NCBI RefSeq assembly: GCF_000284015.1
Contig: NC_016943.1
Span: 1,095,541-1,159,540, forward strand
Origin: Blastococcus saxobsidens DD2
GTDB lineage: Bacteria > Actinomycetota > Actinomycetes > Mycobacteriales > Geodermatophilaceae
DNA: 64,000 nt
Direction: 5' to 3'
Under the pieces are notes generated by a model. That model ran no database searches. It saw only the letters and a list, made by a program, of their open reading frames with translations, and had not been told where the DNA came from. Both the position numbers and the translations under genes were made by a program. Shown one piece after another: positions 54,561 through 64,000 of the stretch (the first letter of the stretch is position 1; each line of letters starts with the position of its first letter).

Positions 54561-54671
54561 CGCGGGGCTCCGGGGAGCAGTCGGGAAGTCATGGCCCGGA
54601 CCCTGTCAGCGGCGGCGCTCCCGGAACATCGGGGAGCGCCCTGATCCGACCCTGATCCGCCCCGGAGCCGG

Positions 54672-55781
54672 TCAGCCGGTGCGCGGCAGGGGAGCGCCGG
54701 GCCGCAGCTCGCGGCGCAGCACCCGGGCGGCGGCCTGGCCGGCGCGGTTCGCGCCGATCGTGCTGGCCGAGGGGCCGTAGCCGACCAGGTGCAGCCGGGG
54801 CTCGCCGGCGACCTGGGTGCCCTCCATGCGGAAGCCCCGGCCCGGGTCGCGGAGCCGGAGCGGCGCGAGGTGGCCGACCGCCGCGCGGAAGCCGGTGGCC
54901 CACAGGATCACGTCGGCCGCCACGAAGCGGCTCTCCACCCCGCCGGCGGCGTCCCAGGCGACACCGCCGGGGGTGATCCGGTCGAACATCGGCAGCCGCT
55001 GGAGCACCCCGCGGTCCAGGCCCTCGCGGATGTAGGGCGTGGAGGTGGGGAGGCCGGTGACGCCGACGACGCTGCCCGGGCGCCGCCCCTCCCGGACCGC
55101 CTCCTCCACCATCGCCACCGCCCGGCGGCCGGCGTCGGCGTCGAACGGGCCCGCCCGCCACACCGGTGGGCGGCGGGTCACCCACGTCGTGGAGGTGACC
55201 CGGGAGATCTCGGCGAGCAACTGGGTGGCCGAGGCGCCGCCGCCCACGACGACGACGTGCTGTCCCCGGAACTCCTCGGCGGAGCGGTAGTCGACGGTGT
55301 GCAGCTGGCGGCCGCGGAAACGTTCCTGGCCGGGGTAGCGCGGGACGAACGGCCGGGTCCAGGTGCCGGTCGCGTTGACGACGGCGCGCGCCGTCCAGGC
55401 ACCGCGGTCGGTCTCCACCCGGAAGCGGTGGTCGGCGCCGCGGCGCACGGCGGCCACCCGCACGGGCCGCAGGACCGGCAGGCCGAAGCGCTGCTCGTAC
55501 TCGGTGAAGTACGCGGGGACGGATTCCACCGCCGGCGCGCTGTCGTCGTCGGGCGTGAACGGCAGCCCGGGGAGGTCGTGCACCCGATGGGTCGTGCCGA
55601 GGGTGAGCGAGGGCCAGCGGTGCCGCCAGGCGCCACCCGGCGCCTCCTCCCCGTCGAGGACCACGAACCCGGTGCCCGGTGCGAAGCCCTGCCGGGCGAG
55701 CGCCCACGCCGTGGACAGCCCGGCCTGCCCTGCGCCGATCACGACGACGTCGACGTCGCGGGGTCCCGGCGTGCTCGTCAC
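54672..55781 (-). CDS. Flavin-containing monooxygenase-like FAD/NAD(P) oxidoreductase
   Basis: A 369-residue protein. The FAD motif is VVIGAGQAGLSTAW at the N-terminus, the second dinucleotide motif is VVVGGGASATQLLAEI, and ATGTWTRPFVPRYPG resembles the FMO fingerprint region. It is shorter than Baeyer-Villiger monooxygenases and lacks their full fingerprint. The GTG at 55781 begins just before the first strand. The substrate is unknown. Confidence 0.85.
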   Translation of the reverse strand: MTSTPGPRDVDVVVIGAGQAGLSTAWALARQGFAPGTGFVVLDGEEAPGGAWRHRWPSLTLGTTHRVHDLPGLPFTPDDDSAPAVESVPAYFTEYEQRFGLPVLRPVRVAAVRRGADHRFRVETDRGAWTARAVVNATGTWTRPFVPRYPGQERFRGRQLHTVDYRSAEEFRGQHVVVVGGGASATQLLAEISRVTSTTWVTRRPPVWRAGPFDADAGRRAVAMVEEAVREGRRPGSVVGVTGLPTSTPYIREGLDRGVLQRLPMFDRITPGGVAWDAAGGVESRFVAADVILWATGFRAAVGHLAPLRLRDPGRGFRMEGTQVAGEPRLHLVGYGPSASTIGANRAGQAAARVLRRELRPGAPLPRTG

Positions 55782-55950
55782 ACGGGAGCAACCGGTGGAC
55801 GGCCCGGCGCCTTCCCGCGCGGTGCTGCCCGTACCGGAGAGCCGCCAGCTCAGCACGGCGATTCGGATACGCGGCGTTACCCGTTCCGCGGGAAACCGAC
55901 CGGCCGGTATGGTCCAGCTGCTCTGACCGGACCGGGAGGGACAGTCCACC

Positions 55951-57372
55951 ATGCCGACGCCCGTGGCGCCCGACGACCCCGCCGTGACCCTTCCCGGTTC
56001 CGGGAATCCGTGGTTCGTCGTGGTCGAGGTGCTCGTGCGCCCGGACGCCGCGCGTCCCGAGTTCGGGGCGGGGGAGCGGCTGGACGCCCCCGGGGTGGCA
56101 CAGCTGGAATCCGCTCGGCTGCGGGGCCTGCGCACGGCGGTCCTGGCGCGGCACCGCGCCTGCTACGGCGAGGAGCTCGACGGGCTGGTCGACCGGTGGA
56201 TCGACTGCGACACCCGGGACGAGGGCGCGATCGTCGCCGCGGTGCGCGGCCTGGACGGCGAGATCGCTGCGCTGACCAGTTCCGTCGACGGCTTCACCGG
56301 CTCGGCCGCCGGTGCCGCCCGGGTGCTCGGCCTGCGCGGTCCGACGCCCGGGTCGCCTGCGCTGGCTGACGACCGGCGGGCGCTGCACGGCGCGCTCGCC
56401 GCGGCAGGCCTGGCGCATGTCGCCTGGGCGGAGATCCCGTCCGACGCCGATCGGCCTGGATCGCCCGTCGGCTATCCCTGCGTGGTCCAGCCGGTCGACG
56501 GGGGTGCCGGCTGGGACGTCGGCCTGGTCTCCGACGATCGGGAGCTGCAGGAGCTGGCTGCCCGGCATCTCGCGCGGCCGCACTACGGCCGGGGGCTGCG
56601 ACCCCGGTACCAGTTGGTCGCCGAGGAGTACGTCCCCGGTCCGCGCTACGGCGCCGACGGCTTCGTCGACGACGGCCGGCCCGTCGTCCTGGCCTGGTCG
56701 GAGAGCGTCACGACGCCGCCGCCGCACGTCGCCGACCTCCTCCGCACCGCCACCATCCGGCCCCCGAGCGTGGAGGCCGCCGGCTGGGTCCGCGACTGCC
56801 TCGCCGCGGTCGGGTACGACTTCGGCCCGTTCCACCTCGAGTTCGTGCTGGGTCCCGCCGGTCCGCGGCTGGTCGCGCTGAACCCGACGCTCGCCGGGGA
56901 CGGCGCCCACCACTGCGTGGATCTGGTGAGCGGCGTCGAGACCGCGGATGCCACCGTGGCGCAGCTGCTGGGGGAGCCCCCCGCCGTTCCCGCGGAGCCG
57001 GCGGGTGCCGTGGCGGCCAGCACGCAGATGCACCTCAGCGCACAGGTGGCCGGCCGGGTGCGGGCGGTGTCGGGTGTCCGCGCGGTCGGCGGGATCCCCG
57101 GCCTGATCGCGGCCGAGGTGTTCGCCGACGTCGGCGAGATGACCGGGCCGGTCGGGCCCGGCCGGGAGCGCCTCGGGCACGTGGTCACCGTCGGACAGAC
57201 GCCGGAGCAGGCGCGGCGTCGGGCGGTGGCCGCGGTCGACGCGATCCGCGTGGTCGTCGACGAGCTGGAGCCCGCGCCGTCGGCCTGGCGATGCGACGAC
57301 GGCAGCTGCGCGGGTGGGGCGCTGCCCGTGGTCGTGGTGCGGCATCCCGGACCGATCCCCGGGACCCGCTGA
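55951..57372 (+). CDS. ATP-grasp domain carboxylate-amine ligase-like protein
   Basis: A 473-residue protein. An N-terminal preATP-grasp region includes GNPWFVVVEVLV, the ATP-grasp core has a Lys-less CVVQPVDGGAGWDVG loop where the Gly-rich strand-loop should be, VAEEYVPGPRYGADGFV (Glu and metal region), and FHLEFVLGP followed by LVALNPTLAGDGAHH. It belongs with orphan ligases that join an acid to an amine via acyl-phosphate. No peptide or biosynthetic partner gene is adjacent. The C-terminus has a Cys pair (RCDDGSCAGG). Confidence 0.8.
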   Translation: MPTPVAPDDPAVTLPGSGNPWFVVVEVLVRPDAARPEFGAGERLDAPGVAQLESARLRGLRTAVLARHRACYGEELDGLVDRWIDCDTRDEGAIVAAVRGLDGEIAALTSSVDGFTGSAAGAARVLGLRGPTPGSPALADDRRALHGALAAAGLAHVAWAEIPSDADRPGSPVGYPCVVQPVDGGAGWDVGLVSDDRELQELAARHLARPHYGRGLRPRYQLVAEEYVPGPRYGADGFVDDGRPVVLAWSESVTTPPPHVADLLRTATIRPPSVEAAGWVRDCLAAVGYDFGPFHLEFVLGPAGPRLVALNPTLAGDGAHHCVDLVSGVETADATVAQLLGEPPAVPAEPAGAVAASTQMHLSAQVAGRVRAVSGVRAVGGIPGLIAAEVFADVGEMTGPVGPGRERLGHVVTVGQTPEQARRRAVAAVDAIRVVVDELEPAPSAWRCDDGSCAGGALPVVVVRHPGPIPGTR

Positions 57373-57837
57373 CCGGCCGCTTCATCGCCGGGAACCGCTG
57401 CGCAGTGGCGCAGCGCGGCGCGCCCGGAAACCGGCCCCGGCCGGCGACCTGACCGCCGGGGCGGTCAGCCGGGCCACCGCAACGTGCTCGCCACACGCAT
57501 GTGCACCCGATCGGGTGTGTCCACCCCCCATGAGCGGCGGCCGGACGGTCACCGGATCGCATGGTGATCGATCCGTGATCCTTCGAGGGGGCAAGGTCGG
57601 AAGATCTACCCCTAGAGTCTCGGCACATGTGCGCCAGATCACCCTCCGGGCGCCCGGATGTCCCGGGCCTCGCGGCCGGTCAGGGGCGCGGCGAGCCGGG
57701 CGCCGGCGCAGGGGGCCGTCCACGGCGCTCGCGGCCGCCGCTCGCCCCGGCTCCCGCGACCCCGTGAGCCCCTCTTCCCCCGACCGCAGCAGGCTCGCCC
57801 CGGCGCCGTCCGCCGGTGCAGAAAGGATGTGCTGTCC
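57373..57837. other. 465-bp non-coding region upstream of the branched-chain ABC operon
   Basis: No convincing gene. A long frame from 57658 into the first ABC gene has an Arg/Pro composition typical of a GC-rich shadow. TAGAGT at 57612-57617 could be a -10; the first gene's gaaagga Shine-Dalgarno is at 57821. A leader RNA is possible given the distance, but I saw no recognisable riboswitch. Confidence 0.4.
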
Positions 57838-58625
<788 letters not shown>

Positions 58626-58629
<4 letters not shown>

Positions 58630-59498
58630 GCGCCGCCACGCGGGCCGAGGAGTCCGGGACCCGCTCGGACATCCCGCCCGTCGAGGTCGACGGGGTGAGC
58701 GTCCGGTTCGGTGCGATCACGGCGCTGTCGGAGGTGTCGTTCACCGTCCTCCCCGGCACGATCCACGCGATCATCGGGCCCAACGGCGCCGGGAAGTCGA
58801 CGATGTTCAACGTCCTGTCGGGCGTCTACAAGGCCGCCGAGGGCGAGGTCAGGTTCGGCGACGCGCGGCTGGACAAGATGCGGCCGTACCAGATCGCCGG
58901 CATCGGGGTGGCGCGGGCGTTCCAGAACATCGCGCTCTCGGGCACCCAGTCGGTGGCCGAGAATCTGATGCTCGGCCGACACCACCTGACCAAGGCGGGC
59001 TTCCTCGCCGCCGGCCTGCGCCTCCCGCGGGCGACGCGGGAGGGCAAGCGCCACGGCGAGCGCGTCGCCGAGATCGCCGACTTCCTCGACCTCGGCGACA
59101 AGCTGCACACGCCCGTCGGTGTGCTGTCCTACGGCGACCAGAAGCGGGTGGAGGTGGCGCGGGCGCTGTGCACCGAGCCGCGGCTGCTGCTCCTGGACGA
59201 GCCGGTGGCCGGCATGAACGCCGAGGAGACCGACCGCATGGCCGCGGCCATCCTCGAGATCCGGTCGGCGCTCGGGATCTCGGTCGTCCTGGTCGAGCAC
59301 GACATGGGGATGGTCATGTCCCTGGCCGACCAGGTCACCGTCCTGGACTTCGGCCGCCGGATCGCCGACGGCACCCCGGCGCAGGTGCAGACCGACCCCG
59401 AGGTGATCCGCGCCTACCTGGGCTCCGGTGACGAGGACAGCCCCTCCGAAGCCGCGGCCCACCACCACCCCTCCGACACACCTGGGGCGACCTCGTGA
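58626..59498 (+). CDS. livG: Branched-chain amino acid type ABC transporter ATPase, LivG-like
   Basis: A 290-residue ATPase: Walker A GPNGAGKSTM, ARAFQNIALSGTQSVAENLMLG (Q-loop), a signature that is LSYGDQKRVE, Walker B LLLLDEPVAGMNAEE (LivG mark) and H-loop LVEHDMGMVM. The ATG overlaps the livF stop by four bases. It carries a longer Ser/His-rich tail than usual. Confidence 0.94.
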
Positions 59499-60385
59499 CC
59501 CAGTTCCTCTCCCTGCTGCTCAACGGGCTCTCCCTCGGTGCCCTCTACGCGCTCATCGCCCTCGGCTTCGTGATCATCTTCAAGGCGAGCGAGGTGGTGA
59601 GCTTCACGCACGGCTCGCTGCTGCTGCTGGGCGCCTACTCCATCGCCCGGCTCTCGGACTCGATCGGGTTCCTGCCGGCCGTCCTGGTGGGCATCCTCAT
59701 CACGGCGGCCGCGGCGATCGTGATCGAGCGCCTGATCATCAACCGGCTCCGCGGTGCGGCGGTGATCAGCCTGGCCATCGTGACCATCGGCGTCGACATC
59801 ATCCTGCTCACCGAACTCATCCGGCGGCTGGGCTCGGACATCCTCAACGTGCCGCATCCGTGGGGCGGGGAGTCGTTCCGGATCGGCAGCGTCGGGCTCA
59901 GCCAGAACCGGCTGATCGCCTTCCTCGTGGCGGCGGTCCTCATCGCGCTGTTCTTCGTGGCCTTCAAGTACTCCAGCTGGGGCATCGCGATGCGGGCGTC
60001 GGCCGAGGACGGCGAGACGGCGGCGCTGATGGGCATCCGGCAGGGACGCGTCTCCGCCCTGGCATGGGTGGTCGCCGGTGTGCTCGCCGCGGTCGCGGCC
60101 CTGTTCCTCGTCGGGTCACCCACCCCGGGCGTCACGCCGACGGCGTACGCCGTCGCGCTCCGGGCGTTCCCGGCGGCGATCCTCGGCGGTCTCGACTCGA
60201 CCGGGGGCGCGCTGGTAGGGGGCCTGCTGATCGGTATCGCCGAGGCCATGGCAGCCGGCTACCAGGACCAGCTGCTGTTCCTCGGTCGCGGGTTCAGCGC
60301 CGTCGTCCCCTTCATCGTGATGATCGCCGTCCTGATGTTCCGTCCCTCCGGCCTGTTCGGGACGAAGGAGCTGACCCGTGTCTGA
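59495..60385 (+). CDS. livH: Branched-chain amino acid type ABC permease, LivH-like
   Basis: A 296-residue permease with about eight hydrophobic helices. The start LLNGLSLGALYALIALGFVI and RASAEDGETAALMGI (the EAA-like coupling loop) identify the family. The GTG overlaps the livG stop by four bases. Confidence 0.94.
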   Translation: MTQFLSLLLNGLSLGALYALIALGFVIIFKASEVVSFTHGSLLLLGAYSIARLSDSIGFLPAVLVGILITAAAAIVIERLIINRLRGAAVISLAIVTIGVDIILLTELIRRLGSDILNVPHPWGGESFRIGSVGLSQNRLIAFLVAAVLIALFFVAFKYSSWGIAMRASAEDGETAALMGIRQGRVSALAWVVAGVLAAVAALFLVGSPTPGVTPTAYAVALRAFPAAILGGLDSTGGALVGGLLIGIAEAMAAGYQDQLLFLGRGFSAVVPFIVMIAVLMFRPSGLFGTKELTRV

Positions 60386-61613
60386 GTCGACCGTCACCGC
60401 CCCCTCGTCGGGGGCGCAGCGCTCCGGGGTCAGTGCCCAGGCGCCGGCCGGTCGCGGGCGCTCCCTCCTGCGTCCGCTGCTGCTGGTCGTGCTGCTGGTG
60501 GTGCTGCTCGCGCTGCCGCTGTACGTCGAGGAGTTCTGGCTGCGCACCGGCTTCGCGGTCTTCGGTGCGGCCGTCGGGGCGATCGGGTTGAACCTGCTGG
60601 TCGGCAACGCCGGGCAGCTGTCACTCGCCCATGCCTTCTTCCTCGCCGTGGGCGCGGTCAGCTACGTCTACATCTCCGGCGAGCCGGGCGGGCTCGGCGT
60701 CGCCGAGGTCGGCGGTCTGGGTCTGCCGCCGATCATCGGAATGATCGTGGGGGTCCTCCTGGCCGGTCTGGCGGGTCTGATCTTCAGTCCGCTCGCGGCC
60801 CGGCTGCGCGGGATCTACCTCGGTGTGGCGTCGCTGGCGCTGGTCTTCATCGGCATCCACGTGCTCAACAGCTGGACCGAGGTCACCGGTGGCTTCAACG
60901 GCCGCGCGGCGCCGAACTTCGAGCTGTTCGGCTTCACCTTCGGCAACCGCGACCCGGAGCTCTACGTCCTGGGCGTGCCGTTCCGGGAGGCCGAGCGGCT
61001 GTGGTACTTGGGCCTCGTCCTCCTCCTCCTTGCCTACTGGTACGCCCGCAATCTCCTGCGCAGTCGCCCGGGGCGAGCGTTGCAGACCCTGCGGGACAGC
61101 GAGGTCGCCGCGTCCGTCATGGGCGTCAACGTCCAGCGCTACAAGGCCCGCATCTTCCTGGTCAGCTCCATGTACGCCGGCCTCGCCGGGGTGATGTACG
61201 CGCTGTCCATCGGCAGCATCGCGCCGGAGTCCTTCGGGCTCGAGCTGTCGATCCTCTACCTGGCCATGATCGTGCTCGGCGGCCTGGGCTCGGTGAACGG
61301 TGCGGTGCTCGGCGCGCTGTTCGTCAGCGCGCTGCCGCTGGTCTTCCAGCGGTACGCCGACCTCATCCCGTTCGTCGGGGAACGAGGTGAGGGCGGGCTG
61401 GCGGCGGGCGAGGCGGCCCGCTTCCTGTTCGGCGCAGCCATCGTCCTGGTCATCCTCTTCGAGCCGGCCGGCCTCGCCGGCATCGCCAACCGCATCACCG
61501 GCCGGGTGCGTCGCCGTCCGGGAGGACGGGTCACCGAGCACCCACCCGACTCACCCAGCCATTCCCACGCCCCCGTTCCGTCCGACAAACCAGCCCAAGG
61601 GAGCACCACGTGA
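60378..61613 (+). CDS. livM: Branched-chain amino acid type ABC permease, LivM-like
   Basis: A 411-residue permease with a 30-residue hydrophilic N-terminus, about ten helices, LGVASLALVFIGI and TLRDSEVAASVMGVNVQRYK (coupling loop), and GGLGSVNGAVLGALFV. It overlaps livH by 8 bp and livK by 4. The C-terminus ends in a Pro/Ser-rich tail. Confidence 0.93.
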   Translation: MSESTVTAPSSGAQRSGVSAQAPAGRGRSLLRPLLLVVLLVVLLALPLYVEEFWLRTGFAVFGAAVGAIGLNLLVGNAGQLSLAHAFFLAVGAVSYVYISGEPGGLGVAEVGGLGLPPIIGMIVGVLLAGLAGLIFSPLAARLRGIYLGVASLALVFIGIHVLNSWTEVTGGFNGRAAPNFELFGFTFGNRDPELYVLGVPFREAERLWYLGLVLLLLAYWYARNLLRSRPGRALQTLRDSEVAASVMGVNVQRYKARIFLVSSMYAGLAGVMYALSIGSIAPESFGLELSILYLAMIVLGGLGSVNGAVLGALFVSALPLVFQRYADLIPFVGERGEGGLAAGEAARFLFGAAIVLVILFEPAGLAGIANRITGRVRRRPGGRVTEHPPDSPSHSHAPVPSDKPAQGSTT

Positions 61614-62854
61614 GACTCAGCAAGCGTTCGACCGGCGCGACGATGCTCGCCGCCACGTTCGTCATGGCCGCCACCGGCTGCAGCACCAAGGCGCCGGAGA
61701 CCTCCGGCGGTGGCGGAGGAGGAGCGGCTGCCGGCGACGTCGCGACCGACGTCGGCGTCGAGGGTGAGACGATCAACCTCGGGGTGCTCACCGACCTGAC
61801 CGGCGTCTTCGCCGCGCTGGGCAACGACATCACCAACGCCAACCAGCTGTTCTGGGAGAACAACCAGGTCTGCGACACCTACGACGTCACCATGGAGATC
61901 CAGGACACCGGCTACGTGCCGCAGCAGGGCGTTCAGCTCTACAGCGGGATGCAGGACAACATCCTGGCCATGCAGCAGACCATCGGTTCGCCGATCAACA
62001 CGGCGCTGGCTCCGGAGTACGAGTCCGACCAGATCGTCAACTTCCCGTCCGCGTGGTCGAAGACGCTCACCCAGATCCCGGGCACCGGTGTCGTGGGCGC
62101 CACCTACGACGTGGAGATCGCCAACGGCTACGACTACCTCTTCCGGGAGGGGCTGCTGCAGGAGGGCGACACGGTCGGCCACATCTACTTCGAAGGCGAG
62201 TACGGCGCCAACGGGCTCGAGGGCACCCAGGCCGTCGCCGAGGCGAAGAACCTCGAGGTCATCCCGGCGCAGATCAAGGCGACCGACCAGGACATGAGCG
62301 CGCAGATCACCCAGTTCAAGGCGGCCGGTGTCGACCTCATCGCGCTGACCGTGGCCCCGGGCCAGACGGCCTCGGTCGCCACCGTCGCCGCGGCGCAGGG
62401 GCTGGACGTGCCCATCCTGGGCAGCAACCCGGTCTTCGCGCCCGGGCTGCTGCAGGGCCCTGCGGCCGACTGGCTGAAGACGCACCTGTACGTCGCGTCC
62501 CCGGTGTCGGCCTTCGACGCCCACCCGGAGCTGCTCCAGCAGTACCAGGAGGCCTACCCCGATGCCGCCCCGAGCCTGGGCGTCATCGTCGGCTACGGGA
62601 TGAGCGAGCTGATGAAGCAGGTGCTCGACCAGGCCTGCGAGAACGGCGACCTCACCCGTGAGGGCGTGCTGAACGCGTTCAACGAGCTCGAGCAGGTCGA
62701 GACCGGCGGCCTGGTCGTCCCGATCCGCGGCTTCGAGCTCGGCAAGTCGCCCAGCCTGGAGAGCTTCATCCTCCAGCCGGCCGACGTGCCCGGCGGTGCA
62801 ACCGTCCTGGAGGACTCCTTCGAGGGCGAGTTCGCCGCGGACATCGCCGGCTGA
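61610..62854 (+). CDS. livK: Branched-chain amino acid type ABC substrate-binding lipoprotein
   Basis: A 414-residue periplasmic-binding-type protein, lipid-anchored. The signal peptide ends in the lipobox MAATGC at Cys24; a Gly/Ala linker follows; then the type I binding fold with NLGVLTDLTGVFAALGNDITNA, GVVGATYDVEIANGYDYLFR and KAAGVDLIALTVAPGQT. The ligand may be an amino acid, amide or related small molecule; the tandem of binding protein last in the operon gives no further clue. A terminator follows. Confidence 0.93.
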   Translation: MRLSKRSTGATMLAATFVMAATGCSTKAPETSGGGGGGAAAGDVATDVGVEGETINLGVLTDLTGVFAALGNDITNANQLFWENNQVCDTYDVTMEIQDTGYVPQQGVQLYSGMQDNILAMQQTIGSPINTALAPEYESDQIVNFPSAWSKTLTQIPGTGVVGATYDVEIANGYDYLFREGLLQEGDTVGHIYFEGEYGANGLEGTQAVAEAKNLEVIPAQIKATDQDMSAQITQFKAAGVDLIALTVAPGQTASVATVAAAQGLDVPILGSNPVFAPGLLQGPAADWLKTHLYVASPVSAFDAHPELLQQYQEAYPDAAPSLGVIVGYGMSELMKQVLDQACENGDLTREGVLNAFNELEQVETGGLVVPIRGFELGKSPSLESFILQPADVPGGATVLEDSFEGEFAADIAG

Positions 62855-62866
62855 TCTCCCGCCACC

Positions 62867-62902
62867 GACAGCGCCCCCTCCCTCCGGGGAGGGGGCGCTG
62901 TC
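62867..62902. terminator. Hairpin terminator after the branched-chain ABC operon
   Basis: Perfect 15-bp arms (62867-62881 and 62888-62902, starting GACAGCGCCCCCTCC) with a 6-nt loop, 12 bp after the livK stop and before the convergent MFS stop. Confidence 0.85.
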
Positions 62903-62914
62903 GCGTTCCGGCCC

Positions 62915-64000
62915 CTACAGCCGCCTGGCGCGGGCGGCCGGCAGCAGCCGGATCGCGAGGGCCGCGGCGAGCACGGCGGCCACGGTCAGCGGGAGGGTCG
63001 CCGACGTCGCCCGCGCGGCGACCGCGGTGACGAACGGCGCGGCGAAGCCGACGTACGCGAGCGCGAGGAACAGCGACGTCAGGGCGCCGAGACGGGCTGG
63101 AGCGGCGAGCCGGGCGGTCAAGGTCAGGCCCGCGGCGAGGCACAGCCCGCCGCCGGCGCCCAGCAGGGGAGCGGCGGCGATCAGCCACGGCAGTGACCCC
63201 GTGGCCGCGAAAGCCGCGGCGGACCCGAATCCGAGCGTGCCGAGCGCGGTTCCGACGACGGCGGTCCACGGCCCCAGCCGGCGTTGCAGCCCGGCCACCA
63301 CCGTGCCGGCCCCGAGCGTCACCCCGGCCAGCACGCCGGTGACCGCGACCCCGCCGTAGGGCAGGTCGACCAGCAGCGGGACAGCGGAGATCATCGTCGA
63401 CGGGAACGCGTAGACGCAGACCGCGACCGGGGCCAGCACCGTCGCCACCAGCAGCCCGTCCCCGGGACGGATCAGTGGGGAGGCCGGTGGCGCGACCGCC
63501 CCCGTGGGGCGGTCGCGCTGGAGGTCGACCGTCTCGGGCAGCCGCAGGGCGAAGGCGAGGCCCACGGCGACGAGCAGGGTGTGCAGCAGGTAGGGCAGCA
63601 CGGTCGGTGCCGGGGCGTACTGGCCGAGCAGGCCGCCGGTGAGCGGGCCGAGCGAGAACCCGGCGGTCATGGCGAAGGCGGCCCGTCGTCCGCCGGCGCC
63701 CTCCCCGGATGCCTGGGAGAGCTCGCCCACCCACGCGCTGCCCACGCTGAAGACGACCCCGCTGACCACGCCCTGCAGGAAACGGGCGGCGAACAGGAGG
63801 GTCAGCGAGTCACCGGCCGCGGCGAAGGCGAGGGAGGCCAGTCCGGACAGCACGATGCCGGGGATCGCCACCCGCCGGCGGCCCAGCCGGTCCGACAGCG
63901 GCCCGGCCAGCAGCAGCGCGGGCACCAGCCCGGCGGCATAGCAGCCGAACAGCGCCGTGAGCACCTCGGCCGAGAGGTCCAGTCGCTCCTGGTAGATCAG
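62915..64000 (-). CDS. MFS transporter, partial (5' end outside the window)
   Basis: The frame is open to the window edge, with about 361 residues visible. Motif A is GPLSDRLGRRRVAI after helix two; further helices include FLQGVVSGVVFSVGSAWVGEL and SLGPLTGGLLGQYAP. About ten of the expected twelve helices are seen. Substrate is unknown. The missing start lies beyond 64000. Confidence 0.87.
   Translation of the reverse strand: MIYQERLDLSAEVLTALFGCYAAGLVPALLLAGPLSDRLGRRRVAIPGIVLSGLASLAFAAAGDSLTLLFAARFLQGVVSGVVFSVGSAWVGELSQASGEGAGGRRAAFAMTAGFSLGPLTGGLLGQYAPAPTVLPYLLHTLLVAVGLAFALRLPETVDLQRDRPTGAVAPPASPLIRPGDGLLVATVLAPVAVCVYAFPSTMISAVPLLVDLPYGGVAVTGVLAGVTLGAGTVVAGLQRRLGPWTAVVGTALGTLGFGSAAAFAATGSLPWLIAAAPLLGAGGGLCLAAGLTLTARLAAPARLGALTSLFLALAYVGFAAPFVTAVAARATSATLPLTVAAVLAAALAIRLLPAARARRL

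Noticed and set aside
57658-57837. N-terminal extension of the first branched-chain ABC ATPase
   Set aside because: The extension is Arg/Pro-rich shadow sequence, and a Shine-Dalgarno lies just before 57838.

Overview
The window is very GC-rich, dense in coding sequence, and uses many GTG starts. Its gene content (a Mec-CysO-CysM cysteine module, ClpS next to a DUF2017 protein, a stand-alone LigD-type PrimPol, AbiEi/DUF559 proteins, DUF3618 and DUF4262 proteins) is that of a high-GC actinobacterium. I infer a soil or rock-dwelling Geodermatophilaceae-like organism (Blastococcus, Geodermatophilus or Modestobacter type); the phylum is secure, the family is a guess. About 70 protein genes, one tRNA, one complete IS110-family element and several families of short palindromic intergenic repeats can be supported. 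Much of the window is ordinary chromosomal housekeeping.

Layout. 1-3.3 kb: the end of an ABC-F protein, an aldo/keto reductase and a zinc alcohol dehydrogenase. 3.5-9.7 kb: an M23 envelope peptidase, a CtaG-type oxidase assembly factor, a decayed small membrane protein, a phosphodiesterase, a 23S rRNA-type methyltransferase and cytochrome oxidase subunit I. 9.8-13.9 kb: serB, the NAD salvage pair pncA-pncB, and clpS with DUF2017. 14.3-17.8 kb: mec-cysO-cysM (protein-bound cysteine synthesis) followed by murI and an MBL hydrolase. 17.9-24.5 kb: a LigD-like polymerase, a peroxiredoxin, rph-rdgB, hypothetical proteins and tRNA-Leu(UAG). 24.5-30 kb: a TetR regulator, an EAL phosphodiesterase, a histidine phosphatase, a second aldo/keto reductase, an acyl-CoA dehydrogenase and a hotdog thioesterase. 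30-39 kb: an AAA ATPase, an epimerase, two MFS transporters, an ArsR-like regulator, idi and an SDR.

39-46 kb holds a bacteriophytochrome fused to a PP2C/SpoIIE phosphatase in a two-gene operon with its biliverdin-making heme oxygenase, then a proline catabolism locus (PucR-type regulator divergent from proline dehydrogenase and P5C dehydrogenase). 46-49 kb is the accessory spot: an AbiEi/DUF559 nuclease-like gene bracketed by inverted copies of a palindromic repeat, one of which is split by a 1.59-kb IS110-family insertion. 49-57 kb has transporters, a LuxR regulator, an ABC drug-type exporter, a flavin monooxygenase-like protein and an ATP-grasp ligase. 57.8-62.9 kb is a five-gene translationally coupled branched-chain amino acid type ABC uptake operon (ATPase, ATPase, permease, permease, lipoprotein), followed by a truncated MFS gene at the window edge.

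The most unusual material is in the repeats. One family (copies at 11087, 46091 and 47242/48874) sits at gene 3' ends and in two cases supplies the stop codon. The third copy is interrupted by the IS110 element exactly at a CAG core, and the non-coding left end of that element contains a 13-nt match to the repeat arm beside the core, which is what a bridge-RNA target guide would look like. A second palindrome family follows both aldo/keto reductase genes. CysO is encoded with a cysteine after its terminal Gly-Gly.
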